Source: Hanstruepera marina (GTDB lineage Bacteria; Bacteroidota; Bacteroidia; Flavobacteriales; Flavobacteriaceae). From it: DNA of 64,000 bases. Below the pieces are notes generated by a model. The model was given only the letters and a program-made list of their open reading frames with translations, was not told the DNA's origin and ran no database searches. Location of the stretch: assembly GCF_019880635.1 (NCBI RefSeq), contig NZ_JAINVX010000002.1, forward strand, positions 496,001-560,000. Reading direction: 5' to 3'. This document shows positions 17,864-27,260 of this stretch, one piece after another; positions within the stretch are counted from its first letter, which is position 1; each line of letters opens with the position of its first letter. The position numbers and the translations under genes are program-made.

Positions 17864-18539
17864 AACTTAAAATGGTTATTTCTTTATATAGAAACCCATC
17901 AGAATATGCAACTGGTAAATAAGTTTCGGTATCGACCCACCAAATGTCTTTTGTTGTAAGGCTCTTTTTTTTAGTTTCAGGACTTGGATTTTGCGTTTTA
18001 AAAACAGTAACACTCATAATTTTATAGCATAGTTTTCCATTTATCTTTTCTATCCCCTCAAAGGTATATAAACCACTTCCACGAGGTTTAAATGGTTCTT
18101 CTTGAGTAAAAGGGAAAAACCTCAACATAAAAAGGTGTTGTTGTAGCATACTCATTACTGTTTTTCTTTTGGGGTTATTTACTTTTTTTATGTCACTACT
18201 CCCTTTTTGATAAGTAAAGCTATCTCCATCGTATGCATAACTAAAGTTTTCAACCTCGCTTTTTTCTTTTATAGTACCTATTGCTTTAATATAAGCATTA
18301 TCAAAACCAATATTTATAGCATCAGCCTTTTGCTGAATTATGGTTGCTTCAATTGTTGGAAAACCATACTTTCCTTTTGCATTTCGCTGTTGTATTTCGT
18401 ACTTAATTGATTTTAGAGATAGGCAAGCCTCTTTTGTTTTTTGTAATACTTCATTTATTGTAATCTCATTTTGAGCATTTAAGAATGAGATGAAAAAAAG
18501 TGCTATTGTAAAAAACAAAACTGATTTTCTGTTATTCAT
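17856..18539 (-). CDS. Exported protein of LolA-like/DUF2092-like type
   Basis: This 227-aa protein has a signal peptide (MNNRKSVLFFTIALFFISFLNAQ). The mature part opens with the helix EVLQKTKEACLSLKSIKYEIQQRN and continues as repeated strands: IEATIIQQKADAINIGF, FSYAYDGDSFTYQKG, CYKIMSV and KDIWWVDTETYLPVAYSD. This is the pattern of outer-membrane-lipoprotein-sorting-like proteins. In Bacteroidota such proteins often pair with a TlpA thioredoxin, as here: the next gene encodes one and overlaps by 8 bp. The likely role is in handling a redox-active or lipid-linked client. That role is inferred. Confidence 0.7.
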   Translation of the reverse strand: MNNRKSVLFFTIALFFISFLNAQNEITINEVLQKTKEACLSLKSIKYEIQQRNAKGKYGFPTIEATIIQQKADAINIGFDNAYIKAIGTIKEKSEVENFSYAYDGDSFTYQKGSSDIKKVNNPKRKTVMSMLQQHLFMLRFFPFTQEEPFKPRGSGLYTFEGIEKINGKLCYKIMSVTVFKTQNPSPETKKKSLTTKDIWWVDTETYLPVAYSDGFLYKEITILSYE

Positions 18540-18642
18540 AATATAAATTAATTTTTAGTTCGTGTTTAATTTAGCAGTGAAGTCCTATCAAATTATGGTT
18601 CCAAAAAATAAGATTTTGTTTAATCATAATAATATTGACAGT

Positions 18643-19332
18643 CTATTCCAGGAGTTTTTTGATTCCTGTTTGCAATTGCTTCTTAATGCCTAGGTTTGCA
18701 CCAAAAATGACTTCACGAACCACACCTTTCTCATCAATAATAATATGAGTTGGATACGATTCAATATTTAGCAGTTCATTCAACTGCTTGGAATCATAAA
18801 GAATATCGTACTTAAATTGTTTTTTTGTCAAAAACTTCTGCACTTCCTCTTTGGTGTTGAAGGTTGGCGCTATAAAGTTGACTTTGTCCTCATATTCATT
18901 GACCAATTCATTGAGTTCTGGCATTTCCCTTATGCAAGGTACACATCCCGTAAACCAAAAATTAAAAACCGTAACTTTTCCTAAAAGTTTTGTTTTATTA
19001 ATGGTCTTACCATCCATATTACTTAAAGAGAAGCTTGATAAAGGTTTATTGAGCAATGTGCTCTTTAAGTTAGACCTTATAAGTTTCTTTTTGCCAATTT
19101 CATCCTTTGTTTTGTATTCTAAATAATAAACGGTTGTGTCGCCTTTTTTAACAGAATACATAGAAAATTGCTTTCCACTTTTCATTATTTTCTGCATATC
19201 GGCTTTCTTAAGAACTTTGCCGTCTGGGGCTTTAATAACTGTTAATGGGTCATCGAAGCTTATCTGGGAAAACGCCTGAAAACCAATAAATAAAATACAG
19301 TAGAGAATCTTTATTTTTAATCCTAAATTCAT
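18643..19332 (-). CDS. TlpA-like thioredoxin-fold protein (GCVPC)
   Basis: This 229-aa exported protein (signal peptide about 1-22, ending in FQAFSQ) has an N-terminal segment of about 80 residues and a thioredoxin domain at about 95-225. The active site reads FWFTGCVPCIREMPELNEL, a CxxC with Val-Pro in place of Pro-Pro, and SYPTHIIID supplies the cis-proline. It is related to, but clearly different from, the TlpA-like protein at 17231-17863. The gene lies 4 bp after the beta-propeller glycosidase-like gene on the same strand and may be cotranscribed with it. Confidence 0.87.
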   Translation of the reverse strand: MNLGLKIKILYCILFIGFQAFSQISFDDPLTVIKAPDGKVLKKADMQKIMKSGKQFSMYSVKKGDTTVYYLEYKTKDEIGKKKLIRSNLKSTLLNKPLSSFSLSNMDGKTINKTKLLGKVTVFNFWFTGCVPCIREMPELNELVNEYEDKVNFIAPTFNTKEEVQKFLTKKQFKYDILYDSKQLNELLNIESYPTHIIIDEKGVVREVIFGANLGIKKQLQTGIKKLLE

Positions 19333-19336
19333 ATTT

Positions 19337-20344
19337 TCAATCGTTTACCTTATGAATAGCATGATTTATTCTTGTATGTCTATAAGGTGGGCCATCATAC
19401 TCTAAAAATAAGTGTAAAGTATTTTCAACTTTAATTAATCCACATGCCCAAATCGTATACCAATTGGGCACATCATTTTCACTTAAAACAGGTTTGTCTT
19501 GAAATCGTTCCCAGTTAAGACCATCTTTACTTTTTACCATACCATAAGCTGAATTTCCTCCCCAAGTACCATCTCCATCATCTGAACGATATAGCATTAA
19601 TAAATTTTCATCATCTTCAATAATTTTTGGAACTCCAATTTTATGGCTATCAAAACCTGTTTTGGACTTACTTAATACTGGGGTGTTTTGTCTAACCCAA
19701 TTTATACCATCTTTAGATTTAGCTAATCCTACAGCGGTTTCTCCATTAGGGGTATCATTCATAACACCCATATAATACAACCAAAATTCATTACCTTTTA
19801 TAATAACATCAGCACCGGCTAAAGAATATGAATCCCAGGAATCTTTGCGTGGTTTTAAAACCATTTCTTTATGAACTTTCCATGGCCCTTTTAAAGATTT
19901 AGCAGTGGCCAAGCCTATACCAATATTTCTATCATTATCAAGAACATCCATGAATAAATAATAGATGTTTTTACGTTTGATTATACTTGTTGCAAAACCA
20001 TTAGGTTTAGTTAGCTTATACGGTAAGTCTTCACTTGAAAAAAGAGGTTTGTCAAACCATTCCCAATTTTCTAAATCTTTAGACTGTAGTACTCCTACAT
20101 TAATTTTCTTACAAGGCCATCCACCTACCAAGTCATTAATCAGGAGATAATACATTTCATCTTCATAATATAACTCGGTAGAACTAATGGATTTACCTTC
20201 AAAAAATGTGCTATTAATATTAGGAATTATTGAGTTTGATGTTGAACTTAAGGGAGTGAATTTTATTTCATTTTGCGCATACAAATAACTATGACTATTA
20301 AACACAAAAATGATTAGAAGAAAAAGTTTACTATAAATTTTCAT
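19337..20344 (-). CDS. Exported five-bladed propeller, GH43/GH32-like
   Basis: This 335-aa protein has a signal peptide (about 1-23, SHSYLYAQ). It shows repeated blade phrases of glycosidases of the beta-fructosidase/arabinase superfamily: MYYLLINDLVGGWPCKKINVGV, SKDLENWEWFD, IYYLFMDVLDNDRNIGIGLATAKSL, FWLYYMGVMNDTPNGETAVGLAKSKDGINW and LLMLYRSDDGDGTWGG. Acidic residues at blade starts (FMDV, YYMG) could be catalytic, but I cannot assign them. It could hydrolyse a sugar chain or only bind one. The 5' neighbour is an FG-GAP T9SS protein (4-bp gap) and the 3' neighbour is a TlpA protein. Confidence 0.7.
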   Translation of the reverse strand: MKIYSKLFLLIIFVFNSHSYLYAQNEIKFTPLSSTSNSIIPNINSTFFEGKSISSTELYYEDEMYYLLINDLVGGWPCKKINVGVLQSKDLENWEWFDKPLFSSEDLPYKLTKPNGFATSIIKRKNIYYLFMDVLDNDRNIGIGLATAKSLKGPWKVHKEMVLKPRKDSWDSYSLAGADVIIKGNEFWLYYMGVMNDTPNGETAVGLAKSKDGINWVRQNTPVLSKSKTGFDSHKIGVPKIIEDDENLLMLYRSDDGDGTWGGNSAYGMVKSKDGLNWERFQDKPVLSENDVPNWYTIWACGLIKVENTLHLFLEYDGPPYRHTRINHAIHKVND

Positions 20345-20348
20345 ATTG

Positions 20349-21992
20349 TTAGTATTTGATTAATTGCTTAATAGACTTGCCATTATTAGTGTTAACCTCG
20401 ATAAAATAATTTCCAGCTGGAAGTTTTTCTAAATTCATAGATGGTATAGGTGAGTTGCTATTTATCATTAAAACCTTGTCAGTAATTAGTCTTCCGGTTA
20501 AATCATAAATAGAAATAGTTTTTAATTCAGATGCTTCTTTTAGTTTAAAAAACACCTTTCCTTGAGTAGGATTAGGATATATTAAAAAGCTATTCACAAA
20601 ATCATTATGGGTTCCCAAGGAGGCAGAATTTTCAAAAAAGTATATAGCGCCAGCATTTGACAAAGTGTTCATGCCATTTTCATCTTCATCTTCTCTATGA
20701 GCCCCAATAATTAAATTTTCATTATCAATGGATATAGCGGCACCAAAGATGTCACCAGCTCCTCGATCTGAAGCATTTAATTTTTGAACTTGCTGCCAAT
20801 TTCCTGATATGAATTCAAAAAGATAAGCTGAACCAGCATCGCTCAAAGTATTCATGCCATTTCCATCTTCATCTTCGTCATTTGCACCAACTGCCAAATA
20901 AGAACCTGAAAGTGATACAGAGTTACCAAAAGAATCATTGTCGCTTCTATCCAAAGCCACTCTTTTAGCATTCAGTAACCAATCTCCAGAATTTTCTCTA
21001 TTAAAAATATATACAGCACCTGAATTTATTAATGTGTTCAACTCGCTAGCATCTTCATCCTCTCCAATACTTCCAATTACTACTATGTCATTTTCTATAG
21101 CAACACTATATCCAAAATTATCTTCAGCAGATCTATTACTTGCTACTATTTTTTTTACTTCATTCCATATTCCAGTACCATTTCTTTCAAAAACATAGGC
21201 GCTACCAGAATTATTCAAGGTATTACTCCCTAATTCATCTTCATCTTCATTATAAGCTCCAACTACTGCATAATCTCCTGAAATAGATACTGACCATCCA
21301 AATAAGTCACCAGATTGTCGATCTGAAGCTGTAAGTTTTTGTACTTCATTCCAAATGTCTGAACCATCTTTTTCAAATAAATAGGCAGAACCAGATGATG
21401 AAAGTGTATTATTACCCGTTACATCTTCGTCCTCTAAATTTGCTCCTACTATTAGATAGTCTCCATCCATAGATACTGATTGTCCAAATCTATCACTGGA
21501 ATTTCTGTCAGAAGCAACTATTTTTTGAATTTCAATCCAAGTATCAGAAACATCACGTTTAAAAATATATGCAGAACCAGCACCATTAAGAGAATTATTA
21601 CCATTAACATCATCATCTTCTTGGTATGCCCCAACTACAATATAATCTCCAGATATTGAAACACTTCTACCAAAGCGATCTGATGACTCTCTGTCTGATG
21701 CTACAATTTTTTGAATTTGATTCCAATTTCCTGAATTATCTTTTTGAAAAATGTAAGCAGCTCCAGCATTTGTTATTGAATTTAAACCACTAACGTCCAA
21801 TTTTTGTTGATAAGCACCAACTACTGCATAATTATTATCAATCGCAACTGAATAACCAAATAAATCAGGTGATTCTCTATCTGGAGCAACAGCTTTTTTT
21901 ATCTCAACAAAATCCTGTCCAAAAGTTAGATTGAAGGTCAAGAAAAATACAAAAACAAATAGTTTGTTAAAATTTGAGTAAAGATGTTTCAT
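20349..21992 (-). CDS. FG-GAP-repeat surface protein with T9SS C-terminal signal
   Basis: From the ATG at 21992 (MKHLYSNFNKLFVFVFFLT, signal peptide) the protein is 547 aa. The bulk is about eight repeats of roughly 53 residues, each with the plan ASDRxSxDxFGxSVSISGDYxVVGA, then an acidic EDEDxxGxNTL, then a short SGSAYxFE strand; this is an integrin-alpha/FG-GAP propeller. The last 80 residues (FLIYPNPTQGKVFFKL, ISIYDLTGRLI, LPAGNYFIEV) are a type A C-terminal domain for type IX secretion and surface attachment. The acidic loops may bind calcium. Near-identical repeats make the locus prone to repeat-number change. Confidence 0.9.
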   Translation of the reverse strand: MKHLYSNFNKLFVFVFFLTFNLTFGQDFVEIKKAVAPDRESPDLFGYSVAIDNNYAVVGAYQQKLDVSGLNSITNAGAAYIFQKDNSGNWNQIQKIVASDRESSDRFGRSVSISGDYIVVGAYQEDDDVNGNNSLNGAGSAYIFKRDVSDTWIEIQKIVASDRNSSDRFGQSVSMDGDYLIVGANLEDEDVTGNNTLSSSGSAYLFEKDGSDIWNEVQKLTASDRQSGDLFGWSVSISGDYAVVGAYNEDEDELGSNTLNNSGSAYVFERNGTGIWNEVKKIVASNRSAEDNFGYSVAIENDIVVIGSIGEDEDASELNTLINSGAVYIFNRENSGDWLLNAKRVALDRSDNDSFGNSVSLSGSYLAVGANDEDEDGNGMNTLSDAGSAYLFEFISGNWQQVQKLNASDRGAGDIFGAAISIDNENLIIGAHREDEDENGMNTLSNAGAIYFFENSASLGTHNDFVNSFLIYPNPTQGKVFFKLKEASELKTISIYDLTGRLITDKVLMINSNSPIPSMNLEKLPAGNYFIEVNTNNGKSIKQLIKY

Positions 21993-22020
21993 AAGATGTT
22001 TGGCTTTAGTGTTTAATAAT

Positions 22021-22551
22021 CTATTTAATTCTTGTAGCAGTAAACCTTCCAAAGTTTTCAATCCAAGTCTTTCCATTATCATACGACCTATCCATTTTAA
22101 ACTTATATGAATCGTTCTTTATATCGTAATACTCAAAACGCTCTAAAAAATCTCCTTGATAGTCATAACCTTTACCAGTGCTTACCAATTTTCCATCTTT
22201 CAACTCTGCTGAAATATCAGTTATACCTTTATACCCTGGCATAATCCAAACAATTTGATACTTATTGGTTCTAGGATTGTAGCTTCTTATACTAGTACCC
22301 CTAAAAACAATATTATTATTTTTATCAAGACTCAAAAAATCATCTTGTATAGCATATCCATCAAGAATATATTTAACAATAGATTTAGCTTTGCTTTTTT
22401 GATAGGTGCCGTTCGGTAAAATATCAACCGATTCAATGGACCATTCTCCAATAAAAAAATCTATTTTTTTTAGTCCTTCAGACTGGGCGTTAAGTAAGTG
22501 TGATAAAATAAAAAGGGTTAATAGTAAAAGAGTTGTCTTTAAATGCTTCAT
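22021..22551 (-). CDS. Exported DUF1579-like lipocalin-type protein
   Basis: The ATG at 22551 (MKHLKTTLLLLTLFILSHLLNAQ) gives a signal peptide and a 176-aa protein. The mature domain begins FFIGEWSIESVDILPNGTYQKSKAK, the phrase (fxGxWxxxg) that opens DUF1579 and related beta-barrels. It continues with alternating strands (IVFRGTSIRSYNPRTNKYQIVWIMPGYKG) and ends RSYDNGKTWIENFGRFTATRI. The function of the family is unknown. The gene lies 28 bp upstream of the FG-GAP gene and may start a leftward operon that runs to about 18643. Confidence 0.78.
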   Translation of the reverse strand: MKHLKTTLLLLTLFILSHLLNAQSEGLKKIDFFIGEWSIESVDILPNGTYQKSKAKSIVKYILDGYAIQDDFLSLDKNNNIVFRGTSIRSYNPRTNKYQIVWIMPGYKGITDISAELKDGKLVSTGKGYDYQGDFLERFEYYDIKNDSYKFKMDRSYDNGKTWIENFGRFTATRIK

Positions 22552-22722
22552 GTTTCTATATTTTTTTTCTACCAAAAATAAATTAGTTAGAAACTGTAGC
22601 AATGTTTAACCGTAAGAGGTTAGTACTACTTTATAAGTTGGAATAGATTTCTCTTTTTTAAAGAGTTATAATTAGGATAATTGCTCAATCTTTAAAATGA
22701 AAAATAATTAGATAATTAAACT

Positions 22723-23058
22723 ATGCTCAATAATTTAATAATGAATGTTATCCAAGCAGCCCCAAACGGAATAGTTAATGAAAAAACAATTTTTAGGTTT
22801 AAGCAAAGAAATAATATAGTAAATGCAGAATATTCTGGAGGAAAAATTAAAAAAGGTTATCTGATAGGTTTTCTGCAAAAGAAAGTTTTAACATTCACCT
22901 ATTGTCAATTTAGATTGTCTGGAGAGTTAGACCACGGTAAGTCTAAATGTGTTTTGTCTGTAGACCCAAATAACGGTAAGCTAAAGTTGACAGAAAAATT
23001 TGATATGAAAACCGAAAGCTCAACTGAAATAGGCATAAATGTCTTTATGGAAATTTGA
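22723..23058 (+). CDS. Small beta-rich cytoplasmic protein (family often labelled N-acetylglutamate synthase-like)
   Basis: This 111-aa protein without a signal or membrane segment follows a pattern I know from many Bacteroidota small proteins: ANGxVNEKTIFRFKQRNNIVNAEYSGGKIKKGYLIGF, then a TFTYCQFRLSGELDHGKSKCVLSV hairpin, then GKLKLTEKFDMKTES. The family is often misannotated as N-acetylglutamate synthase but lacks a GNAT domain. Function is unknown. The start at 22723 puts the conserved NG at about residue 15, as in relatives. It is transcribed divergently from the DUF1579-like gene. Confidence 0.7.
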   Translation: MLNNLIMNVIQAAPNGIVNEKTIFRFKQRNNIVNAEYSGGKIKKGYLIGFLQKKVLTFTYCQFRLSGELDHGKSKCVLSVDPNNGKLKLTEKFDMKTESSTEIGINVFMEI

Positions 23059-23125
23059 ATGGTATTGTAGCACTTATTTAATCAGTTAGGATTGCTTCTT
23101 TTACAATATAAATCGACAAAAAAAT

Positions 23126-23165
23126 AATTCGGAAGTATTTTTTCAAAATAAATAACTTCCGAATT
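23126..23165. terminator. Inverted repeat between convergent genes
   Basis: AATTCGGAAGT (23126-23136) and ACTTCCGAATT (23155-23165) form an 11-bp stem with an 18-nt loop containing a T run. It lies between the plus-strand small gene and the minus-strand CPBP gene and may end transcription in one or both directions. Confidence 0.45.
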
Positions 23166-23314
23166 TAACCACTAAACTATACTAAATTAATTTTCGTTTT
23201 CTTTCCTTTCAACTACTACTATTTTATAACTATTTCCACAATAATCAGTTAAATTTGTAAGAGGACTCTTTTAAATTTTAACTCAAAAAGTTCAACTTTC
23301 GTTGAAAACATACA

Positions 23315-24163
23315 TTATCTTCTCAAAGTAAGTATGTTTAAATATGAATTTCCTTTATAAGCTAAATTTTTACCTTCAATGCAGATTATGGTTAAACTAG
23401 CAATCCAAAATAACAATACTACTATTAAATAAGGTCCTAGGTAGCTTCCTTCTAATGTAAAAGTATAAAGCAATTTTGGTGTTAATTCAACTTTAGATGG
23501 GGGTGGTAAAAAAGAAATAACAGATAGCATTATACCATGCATTGAATGACATAAAATACCAAACAATAAACTTCTTTTAGTTTTATTAAAAATCCATGTC
23601 CAAATAATTGTTACAGGAATAACATATAAAAGAGCCCAAAATATAGGGACATTATGCATCCCATTTCCTAAAAAATAAGTTGGGAGATGCCATAATAGAT
23701 GAACAAATCCTAATATAACACTAGCTTTAAGAGGAGAATAAATAATCTGCATTCTTTCAAGAGCAAAGCCTCTCCATCCAAATTCCTCGCCGAAGCCAGC
23801 TATTAATATTTGCATAACAAAGACCATTAGCAACCATTTCATTGAATATGGAGTTGTAGTTACTTCCTCGCCAGTTGCAAAAAACCAAAGTATTTTAGCT
23901 ATTAAAAATATTATTCCGAAAGAGAATATTACAATGGGATACCAATACCATTTAACTCCTTTTTTTAAAAACTGTTTAAAGAACACTTTAAGCCCGTCAA
24001 GACCGTAATAATAAAGCATTAGAATAATAGCCGATAGTGTTGGCCCATAAACTGCAGGAATATAATAAGGGATTTCAGGTAACCCAAAGCCTATTATTGT
24101 GAATAAAATAGACCATGTAATAAGAAATGATAATCCAAAAAAAGTAAATAATTGATTTTTCAT
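23315..24163 (-). CDS. CPBP-family intramembrane glutamic endopeptidase
   Basis: This 282-aa polytopic membrane protein has about eight helices. It carries the CPBP (Abi/Rce1-type) motifs: GFGEEFGWRGFALERM (EExxxR) near residues 120-135, and FVHLLWHLPTYFLG and ILCHSMHGIM for the conserved histidines. Members cleave or modify membrane-bound substrates, and some confer immunity to bacteriocins. The gene sits alone between two intergenic gaps, next to a membrane AraC regulator on the same strand. A role in defence against peptide toxins is possible but only suggested by the family. Confidence 0.88.
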   Translation of the reverse strand: MKNQLFTFFGLSFLITWSILFTIIGFGLPEIPYYIPAVYGPTLSAIILMLYYYGLDGLKVFFKQFLKKGVKWYWYPIVIFSFGIIFLIAKILWFFATGEEVTTTPYSMKWLLMVFVMQILIAGFGEEFGWRGFALERMQIIYSPLKASVILGFVHLLWHLPTYFLGNGMHNVPIFWALLYVIPVTIIWTWIFNKTKRSLLFGILCHSMHGIMLSVISFLPPPSKVELTPKLLYTFTLEGSYLGPYLIVVLLFWIASLTIICIEGKNLAYKGNSYLNILTLRR

Positions 24164-24291
24164 AATTTAAAGTTTAATTTTAATTTCATGATAGTGACGA
24201 CTAATATCAAACTTTAGTTACTTGAATGTTTTGTTTTTATGTCTTATGTTATAAATTGAGATTTTTTTAAAATAATGAACAGTTCAAAGAT

Positions 24292-25431
24292 TTAACTTTC
24301 GCTAGCTTTAGAATTTTGTTCAACATATTGTTTTGGTGTGCACGCAACATATTTTTTAAAAACACGATAAAAAGAGCTATTGCTTTTAAATCCCGATTCA
24401 CTTGCAATTGCAAACAATGTTAAGTTTTTATTTTTTTTATCAAGTAATGTCATTTTTAACTCTTCTATTCTAAATTTGTTGATGTAGTCAAAAAAATTAT
24501 CTTCATTATGATAATTTATTGCAGCAGATAATTCATGCATTGATACATCAAGTTTTTCAGCAACAGTGCTTATTTTCAAATCAGAATCTCTATACAGTTT
24601 TTCTTTGTCCATTAGGGCTTCTAATCTAGTTATAACTTCTTGATAATCACCAATATCTTCATTGCTAGGTTTGTTTTCCCCTTTTCTTTTATTGTAAGAG
24701 TTTTTCAATTGATTTTCTATATTATTATCATAACCTTCAAAAGAAAAATATACCTGAAGTAAAAGAACTAATATAACCAAAAGCGAAATCGTATAATTAT
24801 CAACATCGGTATAGTAAACCTCAAAATGATCAGAAATTAAACAAACAAAAAAACTTAAAATTGATAAAGTAGAAATCAACAAGTATAGATTTTGCGATCT
24901 AATAATAATTTGCTGTTTTAAATCACTGGAACTATACAAATCAAACAAGGCTGATTTTTTTCTCAAAACCAAATACCCAAATAAGCAATATAGCCCAATA
25001 TGAAGTACATATAAGTATTGCATTAGTTCCATTTCTGGTTTTTCAGTAGGTCTATAAAATTCTTTAATTATTTCTAATTTTTCTGGAGCAGATTTAATAT
25101 AAAAGGGCAATATCCAAATAAATACTATCAAGAAAGGAATAAAATGCAAAGTGTCTTTCCAGGTTACTTTTCTTTTAACATGTAAAAAAAGTAGAGGGCC
25201 AACGGTAAACAATAAAGGGCCATTAATCCACATAATTTGCGGATAAATCAGAGATAAATCAACCAGTTCATAGTAAGAAAAAAAGAGACAAATAGAGAAC
25301 ATAATTGTCCCCAAAGCCATAAAAATACTAGACTTTTTTTTAACAGATTGAATTAAGTAATAAAGCCCTATATTAAAAGAGCTTATTGCGGCAAACAAAA
25401 CTAGTATAGAATAAATATTTATACCTGTCAC
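24292..25431 (-). CDS. Membrane-anchored AraC-family transcriptional regulator
   Basis: This 379-aa protein has about seven transmembrane helices in the first 225 residues. A charged linker follows (NSYNKRKGENKPSNED), then an AraC DNA-binding domain at about 260-372. The helix-turn-helix reads LKISTVAEKLDVSMHELSAAIN, and the family-ending block is GFKSNSSFYRVFKKYVACTPKQY. It is the same architecture as the protein at 14969-16087, though the two are only distantly similar. It lies upstream of the CPBP gene and may control it. The promoter region would be in the 244-bp gap before rteC. Confidence 0.86.
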   Translation of the reverse strand: MTGINIYSILVLFAAISSFNIGLYYLIQSVKKKSSIFMALGTIMFSICLFFSYYELVDLSLIYPQIMWINGPLLFTVGPLLFLHVKRKVTWKDTLHFIPFLIVFIWILPFYIKSAPEKLEIIKEFYRPTEKPEMELMQYLYVLHIGLYCLFGYLVLRKKSALFDLYSSSDLKQQIIIRSQNLYLLISTLSILSFFVCLISDHFEVYYTDVDNYTISLLVILVLLLQVYFSFEGYDNNIENQLKNSYNKRKGENKPSNEDIGDYQEVITRLEALMDKEKLYRDSDLKISTVAEKLDVSMHELSAAINYHNEDNFFDYINKFRIEELKMTLLDKKNKNLTLFAIASESGFKSNSSFYRVFKKYVACTPKQYVEQNSKASES

Positions 25432-25675
25432 TTAAGTTTTTAATTGCAAGATAAAAATTAATTAGGTTTAGTTTAGTTTGTATGTTAAAAGAGCTTGTTA
25501 AATATTTGTTATAATAATTTCATGCCAAATAGTTTAGCTTTTTTCCTAATAAATTTTAGTTGAATAAATAACTATTCTTAATTTATAAGATGGTATGAAA
25601 TTTTAATCGAAACCTATAATTTTTTTCCTTTTTAGAGGTAATTTTCGATGCTATTAATAATTCCTGACAATTGTA

Positions 25676-26521
25676 TTGAAAAAAATTGAGGACATACTCC
25701 AAAACTTAAACCATTCAATCGATTTTTTAGAATCTGAATCCGAAGATATTTTATCCATTGCTGAAGAAGGAATAAAAATTTCTAAAAAAGCACTAGAATT
25801 ATTAAGAGCTTTAGTTTCCAAAAAGAAATTCAATAAGAAAGAGGAAGAAATACATTTCTTTAAAAATATAAAACCACATATTTTCAGCAAGCTCATATAT
25901 TATCAAAAGCTATTTAATATAGAAAGTAAAAGACCTCGATCAAGTAATAAATCACAAATAAAATATTTCAATAAATATATAGACAGATTACAAAACTATT
26001 TCAATGACCACCTCGAATTCTACCATTATTACCGTAGAGGAGCAACATTTTTAGACGATCATTACTTTGTAAGAGGGAAAATAGATATCCGTTTGTTTCC
26101 CGATACATTTTCTTTTTTCACTGATAATAAATTCTCTACAAGCCATGATAGTACTGTGGCTACAATATTGGCCTATGATATGCTTATTGTGTATTTAAAA
26201 ACAGAAATTGATAAACTTGAAAATAGCAACGGTATGGAAACAATAATTAATCCCTTTCAAAATCAGTCAAGACTATTTTGGACTGCAAATAAAACTGATT
26301 TAATCGAACTCATTTATGCACTACATAGTTCAGGGGTAATAAATAATGGTGCTTCAGATATAAAGGACATTGCATTAATGTTCGAACAGGTGTTTAATAT
26401 CAGTTTGGGAGATTTTTATCGAACCTTTCTAGAAATACGTTCCCGTAAAATCAATCAGACAAAACTTATTGACAAACTCAAAGAGTCACTGCTTAAACGT
26501 ATGGAAGAATCAGATATATAG
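25676..26521 (+). CDS. rteC: RteC-family regulator of the mobile element
   Basis: This 281-aa protein matches RteC, the CTnDOT protein that activates the excision operon. The conserved centre is YYRRGATFLDDHYFVRGKIDIRL, then FSTSHDSTVATILAYDML, and a C-terminal helix-turn-helix-like region (SGVINNGASDIKDIALMFEQVF, IRSRKINQTKLIDKLKES). There is no in-frame ATG between the upstream stop (25658-25660) and the conserved region. The start must therefore be a non-ATG codon, and TTG at 25676 is the best candidate. A GNAT gene follows after 3 bp. Its position before the excisionase-like gene suits a role in excision control. Confidence 0.88.
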   Translation: MKKIEDILQNLNHSIDFLESESEDILSIAEEGIKISKKALELLRALVSKKKFNKKEEEIHFFKNIKPHIFSKLIYYQKLFNIESKRPRSSNKSQIKYFNKYIDRLQNYFNDHLEFYHYYRRGATFLDDHYFVRGKIDIRLFPDTFSFFTDNKFSTSHDSTVATILAYDMLIVYLKTEIDKLENSNGMETIINPFQNQSRLFWTANKTDLIELIYALHSSGVINNGASDIKDIALMFEQVFNISLGDFYRTFLEIRSRKINQTKLIDKLKESLLKRMEESDI

Positions 26522-26524
26522 TCT

Positions 26525-27037
26525 ATGGAACAATATTCTAATCATATAGAATTTAAAAAGGTATCGAGGTTTTCTGAAATTGCTGATCTGGAAAAATTAG
26601 CAAACATTATTTTTTATGAAGCCTATAATAAAATACTTAAAGAAGAGGAAATAGCTTTTCTATTAAATACTTTCCAAAACAAGTCAATCATAGATTATCA
26701 AATAAGAAAAGAAAACTATCAATATTATTTAATCTATTGTAATAATTACAAAGTGGGTTATTTTGGCTTTCAAATAAATAAAAATAGACTCATTTTAAGC
26801 AAGTTATATGTTTTGAAGTCCCATCGAAAAAAAAATATTGGAAAAGAATCAATAAACTTTATAAGTATAAAGGCTATGCAAGAAGGTGTGGACTTAATAG
26901 AGCTTTTGGTAAATGAAGGAAACATCAACGCAATCAGTTTTTATGAAAACTTCGGATTTAAGGTTCTAAAAAGAACAATCAATTCCTTTGATAATAAAAT
27001 ATTTTTCAAGGATTGCCTAATGGGTAAAAAGGTGTAA
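26525..27037 (+). CDS. GNAT-family N-acetyltransferase
   Basis: This 170-aa protein carries the acetyl-CoA-binding core of the GNAT superfamily: LILSKLYVLKSHRKKNIGKESINFI (motif A with the R/Q-x-x-G-x-G/A-like loop RKKNIG at about residues 100-105) and NAISFYENFGFKVLKR (motif B). The substrate is unknown. It starts 3 bp after the rteC stop codon and must be cotranscribed with it, which is an uncommon partner. It could modify a protein of the element or a small molecule. The downstream 280 bp contain the leader of the excision/replication module. Confidence 0.82.
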   Translation: MEQYSNHIEFKKVSRFSEIADLEKLANIIFYEAYNKILKEEEIAFLLNTFQNKSIIDYQIRKENYQYYLIYCNNYKVGYFGFQINKNRLILSKLYVLKSHRKKNIGKESINFISIKAMQEGVDLIELLVNEGNINAISFYENFGFKVLKRTINSFDNKIFFKDCLMGKKV

Positions 27038-27260
27038 TTGCGTGTAACAAAAAACATCAACTTGGGTGTGTCTTGGGTGTTACGATATTCAATTTTTTTT
27101 ATTTTTTTTGGTGGCTCTTTAACTTAATATGGATATCAAATCATAATAATTTAATTCATTAAAAATGAGCTCATAAAATTACCCATGTTGGGTCAGTCTT
27201 GTGAATAAACCTCATTAATTCACTTCATATTTGCCTTACGAAAGTCAAATCATTATTAAT

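Noticed and set aside
22723-23058. N-acetylglutamate synthase
   Set aside because: The family carries this label in databases, but the sequence has no GNAT or argininosuccinate-type motif and is only about 110 residues.
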